From Prevotellaceae bacterium (lineage in GTDB: Bacteria; Bacteroidota; Bacteroidia; Bacteroidales; UBA932): a stretch of DNA of 5,283 nt. The notes beneath the pieces are model-generated. The model had not been told where the DNA came from. It ran no database searches and saw nothing but the letters and a program-made list of their open reading frames with translations. Within the stretch, counting starts at the first letter, position 1; each line of letters opens with the position of its first letter. A program made the translations under genes and the position numbers. Of the stretch, positions 1 through 5,203 are shown one piece after another. The stretch spans positions 1-5,283 of the forward strand of contig JAIRKV010000207.1 of assembly GCA_031259935.1 (NCBI GenBank), in the 5' to 3' direction.

Positions 1-100
1 TGCGTTTTTGTCGAGACTGTTGCTTCGTTTTATCCCAATATGATTCTACTTTGTACAGGTATATTTTCCCTTTTATCTTCTGTTCTACTATATAAGACAT
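1..100 (-). CDS. Partial IS transposase (N-terminus only, IS1634/IS4-like)
   Basis: On the minus strand an ATG at 100-98 opens a frame with no stop that runs off the window start, giving 33 complete codons. It begins MSYIVEQKIKGKIYLYKVES and continues with YWDKTKQQSRQKR. The pattern of a short beta-rich start, 'YLYKVESYWDK' and then a basic 'RQKR' stretch resembles from memory the N-terminus of IS1634/IS4-type DDE transposases ('...YWDKEKKQxRQKRxYLG'). No catalytic DDE residue is inside the window, so the family is inferred from the N-terminus alone. The upstream region has no Shine-Dalgarno motif and is interrupted by the MITE-like insertion at 173-300. The gene points away from the housekeeping cluster. 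Whether it is intact beyond the edge is unknown. A coincidental open frame is possible, but the composition looks protein-like. Confidence 0.65.
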   Translation of the reverse strand, partial: MSYIVEQKIKGKIYLYKVESYWDKTKQQSRQKR

Positions 101-109
101 AGTTATTAA
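98..109. repeat. 12-bp direct repeat, copy 1 (second copy at 312-323)
   Basis: catagttattaa occurs at 98-109 and again at 312-323. Read on the minus strand it is TTAATAACTATG, and its ATG in this copy is the start codon of the partial transposase. The second copy lies one base beyond the right-hand target-site duplication of the MITE-like element. Its minus-strand ATG opens only an 11-codon frame that reads into the element (MQKISRVNALK, then a stop). In such AT-rich DNA a 12-bp match can arise by chance, so a duplication is not proven. Confidence 0.35.
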
Positions 110-162
110 TTTATTATTACTATGCATAGGTAATACTTTTTTTGATTTACAATTATTTATTC

Positions 163-310
163 CTAATTTTTTCAGGGTCAACGCATTTAATTTTATAGCA
201 ACCTTATTATAAGTATTTTACAATTGGAAATTTTAGAAAAATCTCATTTTGTAATGCCTTGATTATAAGTATTATATGTTATTTTAATGCGTTGACCCTG
301 CTAATTTTTT
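163..310. mobile_element. 128-bp MITE-like insertion with 15-bp TIRs and 10-bp target-site duplication
   Basis: The element proper is 173-300. Its ends are a perfect 15-bp inverted repeat: cagggtcaacgcatt at 173-187 and its reverse complement at 286-300. The 10-bp sequence ctaatttttt directly abuts both ends as a direct repeat (163-172 and 301-310), as expected of a target-site duplication. The AT-rich interior has no ORF of useful length. It holds a 12-bp direct repeat attataagtatt at 206-217 and 262-273. This architecture is that of a non-autonomous MITE moved in trans by a full IS with matching ends. A 10-bp duplication is within the range known for some IS4-family transposases, but the parent IS is not in the window, and I cannot say whether the partial transposase at 1-100 is related. 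It sits in the 5' region of that transposase gene, about 70 bp upstream of its start. Confidence 0.75.
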
Positions 311-596
311 GCATAGTTATTAACTTTTTTCTCCAATTTAGGATATATTGTTGAATGTTAAAAACAGGAAATATATCAGTTTTTGCGATTAAAATTTAAC
401 TCCGCAATCCGCTAATTTGACAGTTTTGGCAAAAAAACAGGAGCGGTTCAAATGGCATTAAATAATTTAAAGATTTAAAGAACAACACGTCACTGCAAGG
501 AATGAAATGACAATCCAGATGATTATCATTTGAATCACAAAAATCACAGTTCGGACAAATAAACAACTCAATAACTCAACAATCATTTTTAATCGC
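311..596. other. Gene-less AT-rich intergenic region
   Basis: I find no protein-coding gene or recognisable structured RNA here. The content is the second copy of the 12-bp direct repeat (312-323), the degenerate dispersed-repeat arm (488-519), and a low-complexity stretch rich in 'aatcaca' and 'aactca' words (about 533-580) before the promoter-like box of the dipeptidase gene. The outer end of the IS that carries the partial transposase at 1-100 should lie somewhere between 101 and this region, but no end can be fixed without the other terminus. Confidence 0.6.
488..519 (+). repeat. Degenerate single arm of the dispersed cgtcattgcgag...aatccaga repeat
   Basis: This 32-bp segment begins cgtcactgcaagga and ends acaatccaga. 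Aligned by eye to the reverse complement of the right arm of the palindrome at 5118-5203, it matches 25 of 32 positions with one 5-nt gap. Six of the seven mismatches are transitions. No complementary second arm (tctggattg...) follows, so this copy cannot form the long hairpin. It looks like a decayed or half copy of the same repeat family, about 125 bp upstream of the dipeptidase start codon. Confidence 0.6.
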
Positions 597-604
597 TATC
601 TTTG
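597..604 (+). promoter_or_regulatory. Putative Bacteroidota -7 promoter box of the dipeptidase gene
   Basis: TATCTTTG matches the Bacteroidota sigma-ABfr -7 consensus TAnnTTTG exactly. It is 38 bp upstream of the preferred start codon at 643, which would give a 5' UTR of roughly 30 nt. No clear TTG/TTTG -33 element is visible at the usual distance, so the call rests on one box and its position. Confidence 0.5.
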
Positions 605-642
605 CGCCATCATACTGTATCATGATTTTTAAAACTGAATAT

Positions 643-1320
643 ATGAAAAAGTTTTTGTTTATATTATTAATATTCCGGGTTGCACTGCCGAATGTATTTT
701 GCCAGCATTCAGATGAAAGCGAAACGGCAAAAAAGATGCATAAAGCAGGTCTTGTAAATATCAAAGCAATTGATAAAACCATTGTTGTTGATTTAAAATA
801 TGCAACAACCGATAATTTTACAGGTAAAAATATGTATGGTGATTTTCGTGAAGCATATTTACAGCCCGAAGTCGCCGGAATGCTTGCAAATGCTCAAAAA
901 AAACTGAAAGAAAAACATAAGGAATGGAGTATTGTAATTTATGATGCCACTCGACCTCGCAGCGTACAGCGAAAAATGTGGGAAGTTGTGAAAAACAGCG
1001 ACTGGAAAAACTACGTAACAAATCCATCGCGTACAAGCATGCACAGTTATGGCGTTGCTGTTGATGTGAGCATTGTAGATGAATACGGTAACGCCATTGA
1101 TATGGGCGCAGGATTTGACGAATTTACCGAAAAATCGCAACCTCGCCACGAACAGAAATTTTTGAATGAAAAAAAACTTACCCAACAGCAAATAAATAAC
1201 AGGCTGATTTTGCGAAACGCCATGAAAAGCGCAGGTTTCAGGTCGATACAAAACGAATGGTGGCACTTTGAAGCAATGACTCGCGAACAGGCAAAACAAA
1301 AATACAAACCTGTAGACTGA
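643..1320 (+). CDS. ddpX: Exported D-alanyl-D-alanine dipeptidase (VanX/DdpX, peptidase M15D)
   Basis: This 225-aa zinc dipeptidase is expected to split D-Ala-D-Ala into two D-alanines. The M15D signature is complete: SMHSYGVAVD at 132-141 supplies zinc ligands His134 and Asp141, EWWHFE at 205-210 supplies catalytic Glu205 and zinc ligand His208, and DATRPR at 101-106 carries Arg104, equivalent to VanX Arg71. The start at 643 is preferred because it opens directly on a signal peptide (MKKFLFILLIF, with NVFC-Q near residue 20). An in-frame ATG at 622 would put seven polar residues in front of it. Cleavage by signal peptidase I after about Cys20 is likelier than lipidation, because NVFC is a poor lipobox. 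Export suggests envelope turnover or recycling of D-alanine rather than the cytoplasmic role of VanX in glycopeptide resistance, and no vanH, vanA, vanR or vanS lies nearby. Arg12 within the hydrophobic segment is slightly unusual. ribF follows 27 bp later. The symbol denotes the family, not proven orthology. Confidence 0.9.
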   Translation: MKKFLFILLIFRVALPNVFCQHSDESETAKKMHKAGLVNIKAIDKTIVVDLKYATTDNFTGKNMYGDFREAYLQPEVAGMLANAQKKLKEKHKEWSIVIYDATRPRSVQRKMWEVVKNSDWKNYVTNPSRTSMHSYGVAVDVSIVDEYGNAIDMGAGFDEFTEKSQPRHEQKFLNEKKLTQQQINNRLILRNAMKSAGFRSIQNEWWHFEAMTREQAKQKYKPVD

Positions 1321-1335
1321 TTCAATAATTTACAT

Positions 1336-1343
1336 TAATTTTG
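1336..1343 (+). promoter_or_regulatory. Putative -7 box immediately before ribF
   Basis: TAATTTTG fits TAnnTTTG exactly and ends only 4 bp before the ribF ATG at 1348. If it is used, transcription would begin at or within a few bases of the start codon, giving a leaderless or near-leaderless mRNA. No TTG/TTTG -33 element is evident, and AT-rich DNA produces such boxes by chance. Confidence 0.4.
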
Positions 1344-1347
1344 GAAA

Positions 1348-2286
1348 ATGATAACACTGAATTATCCTGAAATACCCGCAGAAAAAAAACTTGTTGCAAC
1401 AACAGGTTTCTTCGACGGCGTTCATGCCGGACACCAGGCCGTTTTGCGTAAAATTGTCAGCGAAGCAGAACAGCAAAATAAAAAATCATGCGTCATAACT
1501 TTCTGGCCTCATCCGCGAGTAGTACTGGGCAAAGATGCTGAAATACTGCGCCTGCTTACAACTATCGACGAGAAAATGGAAATAATATCCAAACTCGGAA
1601 TCAACTATTTTTATCTGATTCCTTTCACACAAAAATTTTCGTTGCTGTCGCCAAAACAGTTTTTCAAAAATATTTTGATAGACAAAATCGACATATTTCA
1701 ACTTTACACAGGATATAATCATCATTTCGGGCATAATGCACGTGCGGGTTTTGACGAAATAAAAAAAACAGGCAGAAAATTTAATGTTGATGTTTTTAAG
1801 ACGGATGAAATATGCTGCGGAAATAACAAAATAAGTTCTACAAACGTACGCAAACTGCTTGAAACCGGCGATATTGAAACTGCAAACGCCATGCTTGGCT
1901 ACAATTACTGTTTGCAGGGAATTGTTGTGCGCGGCAATCAAATAGGGCGCACATTAGGTTTTCCTACAGCAAATATTCAGCCCAATGCATATAAACTGAT
2001 TCCTCAAAACGGAGTTTATGCGGTAAGGGTAAAAATAAAAAATCTCGAATACGAAGGAATGTTAAACATAGGTTTGCGACCTACTTTGAACAATACCGAA
2101 AAATCGGTTATCGAAGTTAATATTTTCGATTTCAACGAAGATATTTACGATATTACGATAAGCATAAGGATTTTAAAAAGAATAAGAGACGAAAAATTTT
2201 TTGCTTCGCTCGATTTGTTGAAAAATCAGTTGCAGCAGGATGAATCTGCTATTCGCAAAATATTTGCAAAAAAGGTTAATGTTTAA
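1348..2286 (+). CDS. ribF: Bifunctional riboflavin kinase / FMN adenylyltransferase (FAD synthetase)
   Basis: This cytoplasmic enzyme phosphorylates riboflavin to FMN and adenylates FMN to FAD. At 312 aa it has the usual length and both domains. The N-terminal nucleotidyltransferase domain (about 15-180) shows GFFDGVHAGH at 20-29, with the HxGH nucleotide-binding motif at 26-29, then TFWPHPRVVL, and ISSTNVR at 162-168, the counterpart of the ISSTxIR motif. The C-terminal riboflavin kinase domain (about 185-310) shows GRTLGFPTAN at 200-209, NIGLRPT, and IEVNIFDF at 255-262 with the conserved Glu256. It ends with the typical IRDEKFFASLDLLKNQL segment. No expected motif is missing. It lies 27 bp after the dipeptidase gene with a promoter-like box in the gap, and 41 bp before the small lipoprotein gene. 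No FMN riboswitch can lie in a gap this short. Confidence 0.96.
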   Translation: MITLNYPEIPAEKKLVATTGFFDGVHAGHQAVLRKIVSEAEQQNKKSCVITFWPHPRVVLGKDAEILRLLTTIDEKMEIISKLGINYFYLIPFTQKFSLLSPKQFFKNILIDKIDIFQLYTGYNHHFGHNARAGFDEIKKTGRKFNVDVFKTDEICCGNNKISSTNVRKLLETGDIETANAMLGYNYCLQGIVVRGNQIGRTLGFPTANIQPNAYKLIPQNGVYAVRVKIKNLEYEGMLNIGLRPTLNNTEKSVIEVNIFDFNEDIYDITISIRILKRIRDEKFFASLDLLKNQLQQDESAIRKIFAKKVNV

Positions 2287-2297
2287 ATATAAATCAC

Positions 2298-2305
2298 TAT
2301 ATTTG
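2298..2305 (+). promoter_or_regulatory. Putative -7 box before the lipoprotein-gpsA-pgi unit
   Basis: TATATTTG fits TAnnTTTG exactly. It lies 22 bp upstream of the lipoprotein ATG at 2328, giving a predicted leader of about 15 nt. It is in the only gap between ribF and the downstream three-gene unit. No -33 partner is clear. Confidence 0.45.
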
Positions 2306-2307
2306 TT

Positions 2308-2335
2308 GAAAATAAAATGAAAATAAAATGAAAAT
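2308..2335 (+). repeat. 11-bp tandem repeat at a translation start, creating a 4-codon mini-ORF
   Basis: gaaaataaaat is repeated at 2308-2318 and 2319-2329, followed by a partial unit gaaaat at 2330-2335. Each unit boundary makes an ATG, at 2317 and 2328. The first ATG reads MKIK and then TGA (2329-2331), so its stop overlaps the lipoprotein start codon in the ATGA arrangement typical of translational coupling. The second ATG starts the lipoprotein. Whether the mini-ORF is translated is unknown. It could simply be replication slippage. Confidence 0.6.
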
Positions 2336-2531
2336 TTTTTACAAATCGGTAAAAATATTGTTGATTGTATTATTTGTCTGTTTGATTTTTGATTCGTGCG
2401 CAAGCCGTTACAGCAGTAACGGACGCTATCGACCGCGTAAAAACAAAAATTGCAATTGTCCTGCATACAGTTACAATACGATGCAGAATACCATGAATAT
2501 TTTTTCGGCAATAGAACAAAATATCTTATAA
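2328..2531 (+). CDS. Small putative lipoprotein with CNCP motif, function unknown
   Basis: This 67-aa protein has a basic start (MKIFYKSVK) and a hydrophobic stretch at about 10-21. FDSC at 21-24, followed by Ala-Ser, is a plausible though not ideal lipobox at Cys24, since Bacteroidota lipoboxes tend to be loose. The predicted mature part is about 44 residues, strongly basic at 33-40 (RYRPRKNK) and then CNCPAY at 42-47. Short lipoproteins ending in a basic stretch plus a 'CxCP' motif seem familiar from Bacteroidota, but I cannot name a family and assign no function. A role for the two cysteines in metal binding or disulphide formation is speculation. Its stop codon TAA (2529-2531) overlaps the gpsA ATG by one base, which argues that the ORF is really translated and coupled to gpsA. 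The start at 2328 is the one that produces a signal peptide. Confidence 0.72.
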   Translation: MKIFYKSVKILLIVLFVCLIFDSCASRYSSNGRYRPRKNKNCNCPAYSYNTMQNTMNIFSAIEQNIL

Positions 2532-3544
2532 TGGATTCGGCAGCAACAAAAAAAATCATGCGCAATGTTGTTGTTATCGGCAACGGAAGCTGGGCAACGG
2601 CTCAAATGTTACTGCTTACACAAAATATTGAAACCGTAAGCTGGTTTATCAGGGATGAAAAAATGATAAACTACATAAAACGATACAAAAGAAATCCACG
2701 ATATTTGCAATCATCAAAACTGGATACTTCCAAAATAAAAATGTCGTGCGATATAAACTCGCTTGTATGCGATGCCGATATTATAATTATAGCCGTGCCA
2801 TCGGCATTCTGCAAAACAATTCTTGGCGAAATTACATGCGATATAAGTAAAAAATTCATAGTTTCAACAACCAAAGGAATTATTCCCGACGAACATCTTA
2901 CGCTGTCGGAATACATGAACGAACAATTTAATGTTCCGTTTGCGAATATGTGTATAATTTCAGGTCCGTGTCATGCAGAAGAAATAGCATTGCAACGCCT
3001 TTCATATCTTACTTTTGCGAGCAAAAAAACCGAATCGGCAGAAGCAATAGCAAAATTGTATAAAACATCTTACGTGCGGGCAGTCATCAGCGCCGATGTT
3101 TATGGAACAGAATACGGCGCAATACTTAAAAACATTTATGCGGTTGGAGTCGGTATCTGTTTGGGACTGGGATATGGAGATAACTTTATTTCGGTTTTCA
3201 CGGCAAATGCGCATCGTGAAATGAAACGTTTCCTCAACGAATCCTATCCTTCGAAACGAAACACAAGCCGCTCGTCGTATCTTGGCGATTTGCTGGTAAC
3301 ATGCTATTCAAAGTTCAGCCGCAACCGCACTTTCGGAACTCTTATAGGCAAAGGATATTCGCCCGAAGAAGCAATTTCCGAAATGAAAATGATTGCCGAA
3401 GGATATTACGCCGCACGTGGAATTTACGAAGTAAACCGACGATTAAATATAAGCATGCCTATTGCAAAAGCGGTTTACAAAATTTTATACAGGCGGGCAT
3501 CGGCAGCCAAACAAATGGAACTTGTAGAAGAAGAATTAATGTAA
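2531..3544 (+). CDS. gpsA: NAD(P)H-dependent glycerol-3-phosphate dehydrogenase
   Basis: This enzyme reduces dihydroxyacetone phosphate to sn-glycerol-3-phosphate, the backbone precursor of membrane phospholipids, in the cytoplasm. It has 337 aa, the normal length. The N-terminal Rossmann domain shows GNGSWATA at 17-24, IIIIAVPSAF ending near 93, and TTKG at 113-116. The SGPCHAEE segment at 144-151 follows. The C-terminal domain contains the catalytic lysine in YGAILKN (Lys200), the substrate-binding LGDLLVTC (Asp253) and SRNRTFG at 263-269, and a later AEGYYAARG motif. FTANAHREMKRF replaces the proteobacterial FxTRGLxEM motif, similar to what I recall from other Bacteroidota. The start at 2531 is chosen because it forms a TAATG overlap with the lipoprotein gene. 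An in-frame ATG at 2558, nine codons later and just before the NAD-binding strand, is the alternative. The open frame extends upstream to an ATG at 2450, but that would overlap the lipoprotein heavily. Confidence 0.95.
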   Translation: MDSAATKKIMRNVVVIGNGSWATAQMLLLTQNIETVSWFIRDEKMINYIKRYKRNPRYLQSSKLDTSKIKMSCDINSLVCDADIIIIAVPSAFCKTILGEITCDISKKFIVSTTKGIIPDEHLTLSEYMNEQFNVPFANMCIISGPCHAEEIALQRLSYLTFASKKTESAEAIAKLYKTSYVRAVISADVYGTEYGAILKNIYAVGVGICLGLGYGDNFISVFTANAHREMKRFLNESYPSKRNTSRSSYLGDLLVTCYSKFSRNRTFGTLIGKGYSPEEAISEMKMIAEGYYAARGIYEVNRRLNISMPIAKAVYKILYRRASAAKQMELVEEELM

Positions 3545-3558
3545 AAATTGAAATATAT

Positions 3559-4851
3559 ATGAAATTATCAATAAAAAATATTCACAGATTTGTGAATGAA
3601 AATGAAATTTCGGCATTGAAGACAAAGGCAGAAAAAAGTCTTAAAATGCTGCACGACAAAACAGGAGCAGGCAATGATTTTCTCGGCTGGGTAAATCTTC
3701 CATCGCAAATCAGTCAAAGTGAGATTGACGATATTCAGTCTGCTGCAAATAAATTGGCAGAATTAGCCGATTTTGTAATTGTAACAGGAATAGGCGGTTC
3801 ATATCTCGGAGCAAAATCTGTGATTGAAGCATTATCACACAGTTTTGGCAATTTTTGTAAGCATGATAAACATCCTGTCGTAATTTTTGCAGGACAGAAC
3901 CTCAGCGAAGACTACGCCTGCGAATTATTTGAAACGCTGGCAGGACGCAGGATTGCCGCCGTTGTTATTTCAAAGTCGGGAACAACCATAGAACCTGCCA
4001 TCACGTTCCGTTTAATAAAAAAATACATGGAAAACGTTTACGGCACGGATGCTGCAAGCGAGCGTATTGTTGCCGTTACCGACAAGGAACGCGGAGCAAT
4101 GAATACGATAGCAAAGAAAAACGGTTACAAAATGTTCGTAATTCCCGACGATGTCGGAGGTCGTTTTTCCGTACTTACTCCCGCAGGACTTTTGCCTGTT
4201 GCCATTGCCGGCTTTGATATTAAAAAACTTGTAGAAGGCGCTGCCGATATGGAAAAAGCAACAGATGCAAATGTCGCTTTCGAACAAAATCCCGCATGTA
4301 TTTATGCTGCTGCACGAAATGCTCTGTATCAAAAAGGAAAATATGTGGAAATATTAGCCAATTTCAATCCCAAACTTCATTCTTTTGCCGAATGGTGGAA
4401 ACAGCTGTACGGCGAAAGCGAAGGTAAAAACGGAAAAGGAATATTTCCTGCAAGCGTAGATTTTACTTCCGATTTACATTCGCTTGGACAATATATTCAG
4501 GATGGAAAACGCATATTGTTTGAAACTGTTTTAAGCGTAGAAAATCCGAAACATGATTTTACAGTACCTTTCGATGATGAAAATACGGACGAATTGAATT
4601 TTGTTGCAAATCAACGAATAGACAAGATAAACAAATGTGCGGAACAGGGAACAATACTTGCACACGTGGATGGCGGCGTACCTAATATTCACATATCAAT
4701 TCCTCAAATCGACGAATACAATACAGGTCAGTTGATTTATTTTTTTGAAAAAGCATGCGGCATCAGCGGTTACATGCTTGGCGTAAATCCTTTCGACCAG
4801 CCCGGCGTTGAGGCTTACAAAAAAAACATGTTCCGACTGCTTGGAAAATAA
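3559..4851 (+). CDS. pgi: Glucose-6-phosphate isomerase
   Basis: This enzyme interconverts glucose-6-phosphate and fructose-6-phosphate in glycolysis and gluconeogenesis. The 430-aa product has every family hallmark: GIGGSYLGA at 77-85, SKSGTT at 138-143, the signature DVGGRFSVLTPAGL from 198, GESEGK at 285-290 with catalytic Glu286, DLHSLGQ at 305-311 with His307, and the C-terminal signature NPFDQPGVEAYK ending in Lys421. These three residues are each four positions below the Bacillus-type numbering (Glu290, His311, Lys425), so the short bacterial form aligns almost without gaps and the chosen start is sound. The frame stays open 86 codons further upstream, inside gpsA, but that extension has no counterpart in the family. 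pgi starts 14 bp after the gpsA stop with no Shine-Dalgarno motif or promoter box between them, so co-transcription is likely. gpsA-pgi adjacency is, to my knowledge, common in Bacteroidales. Confidence 0.96.
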   Translation: MKLSIKNIHRFVNENEISALKTKAEKSLKMLHDKTGAGNDFLGWVNLPSQISQSEIDDIQSAANKLAELADFVIVTGIGGSYLGAKSVIEALSHSFGNFCKHDKHPVVIFAGQNLSEDYACELFETLAGRRIAAVVISKSGTTIEPAITFRLIKKYMENVYGTDAASERIVAVTDKERGAMNTIAKKNGYKMFVIPDDVGGRFSVLTPAGLLPVAIAGFDIKKLVEGAADMEKATDANVAFEQNPACIYAAARNALYQKGKYVEILANFNPKLHSFAEWWKQLYGESEGKNGKGIFPASVDFTSDLHSLGQYIQDGKRILFETVLSVENPKHDFTVPFDDENTDELNFVANQRIDKINKCAEQGTILAHVDGGVPNIHISIPQIDEYNTGQLIYFFEKACGISGYMLGVNPFDQPGVEAYKKNMFRLLGK

Positions 4852-4981
4852 CACCGAATTTGCGAAAATCAAAAGTTGCTCCTTGCAATTTCTGATAAAA
4901 TTATAAAATAACAGATTATTGGTTTCAATCAATGATTTCAATTAATTTTGGATTAAATTGTTGATATTGACCATTAAATAG
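4852..4981. other. Gene-less region downstream of pgi
   Basis: No coding region is visible between pgi and the candidate right-hand element. A weak stem (4873-4879 with 4885-4891, seven pairs including one G-U, 5-nt loop) follows pgi but lacks a T-run on the plus strand. No convincing intrinsic terminator for the operon can be named. The only other signal is the promoter-like pair at 4919-4950. Confidence 0.6.
4919..4950 (+). promoter_or_regulatory. Putative complete promoter pointing right, out of the window
   Basis: TTG at 4919-4921 and TAATTTTG at 4943-4950 are separated by 21 bp, close to the usual -33/-7 spacing in Bacteroidota. This is the only place in the window where both elements are present. 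Transcription would start near 4957 and run through more than 300 bp without an ORF, across the repeat-rich segment toward whatever lies beyond 5283. The AT-rich context makes chance matches easy. Confidence 0.35.
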
Positions 4982-4989
4982 TCGCTCCT

Positions 4990-5014
4990 TAATAAGTGAC
5001 GAAATCACTTATTA
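4990..5014. repeat. Perfect 10-bp hairpin (taataagtga / tcacttatta)
   Basis: Ten base pairs enclose a 5-nt loop (cgaaa at 5000-5004). No T-run follows on either strand, so it is not a canonical intrinsic terminator. Its first three bases overlap the left terminal repeat of the candidate element, so it may be a subterminal structure of that element. Function unknown. Confidence 0.6.
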
Positions 5015-5117
5015 TAAAAAAGTTATAAATGTAAATTACCGAATAAAAATACCGTGTTTTACGTACATACAAGATAAAAGTCGGCAAAACAGGGACAGGT
5101 TTTTTCTTCTTTGTGTT

Positions 5118-5203
5118 CGTCATTGCGAGCGAAGCGAAGCAATCCAGAAAAAACACAAAGCACAGGTCTGGATTGCTTCGTCGCTACGCTCCTCGCAATG
5201 ACG
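5118..5203. repeat. REP-like palindrome of the cgtcattgcgag...aatccaga family
   Basis: The left arm at 5118-5148 starts cgtcattgcgag and ends gaagcaatccaga. The right arm at 5167-5203 is its reverse complement apart from a 6-nt length difference and a small internal mismatch. Together they can form a long stem around an 18-nt loop. From memory, sequences of the type 'CGTCATTGCGAG...GCAATCCAG' are widely dispersed intergenic repeats in many bacteria, including Bacteroidota. It is GC-richer than its surroundings, which supports a separate origin. A 9-bp inverted pair (ctttgtgtt at 5109-5117 and aacacaaag at 5152-5160) overlaps it in a competing arrangement. A degenerate single arm is at 488-519. 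Confidence 0.8.

Noticed and set aside
622..642. Alternative start of the dipeptidase at 622
   Set aside because: It places MIFKTEY ahead of a canonical MKK signal peptide. The start at 643 is more natural, though 622 cannot be formally excluded.
859..1299. Minus-strand open frames within the dipeptidase, and similar ones at 1486-1941, 2173-2583 and 4012-4332
   Set aside because: They are antisense shadows of well-supported genes, with cysteine- and phenylalanine-rich, low-plausibility translations and no recognisable motifs.
643..1320. Vancomycin-resistance cluster
   Set aside because: Only a VanX-like enzyme is present, it appears to be exported, and no ligase, dehydrogenase or two-component genes are nearby.
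2450..2530. Upstream extension of the gpsA frame to an ATG at 2450
   Set aside because: It would overlap the lipoprotein gene by 82 bp and add 27 residues before the Rossmann start that family members do not have. The TAATG junction at 2529-2533 is the better start.
3301..3558. 86-codon N-terminal extension of pgi inside gpsA
   Set aside because: It is an out-of-frame shadow of conserved gpsA sequence. Catalytic residue spacing shows pgi is complete from 3559.
4873..4891. Weak stem-loop after pgi as a transcription terminator
   Set aside because: It has only seven pairs including a G-U and no T-run on the plus strand. On the minus strand the following bases are T-rich, but no minus-strand gene enters from the right within the window.
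5118..5203. CRISPR array
   Set aside because: The two similar sequences are inverted arms of one palindrome with a single short loop, not regularly spaced direct repeats.
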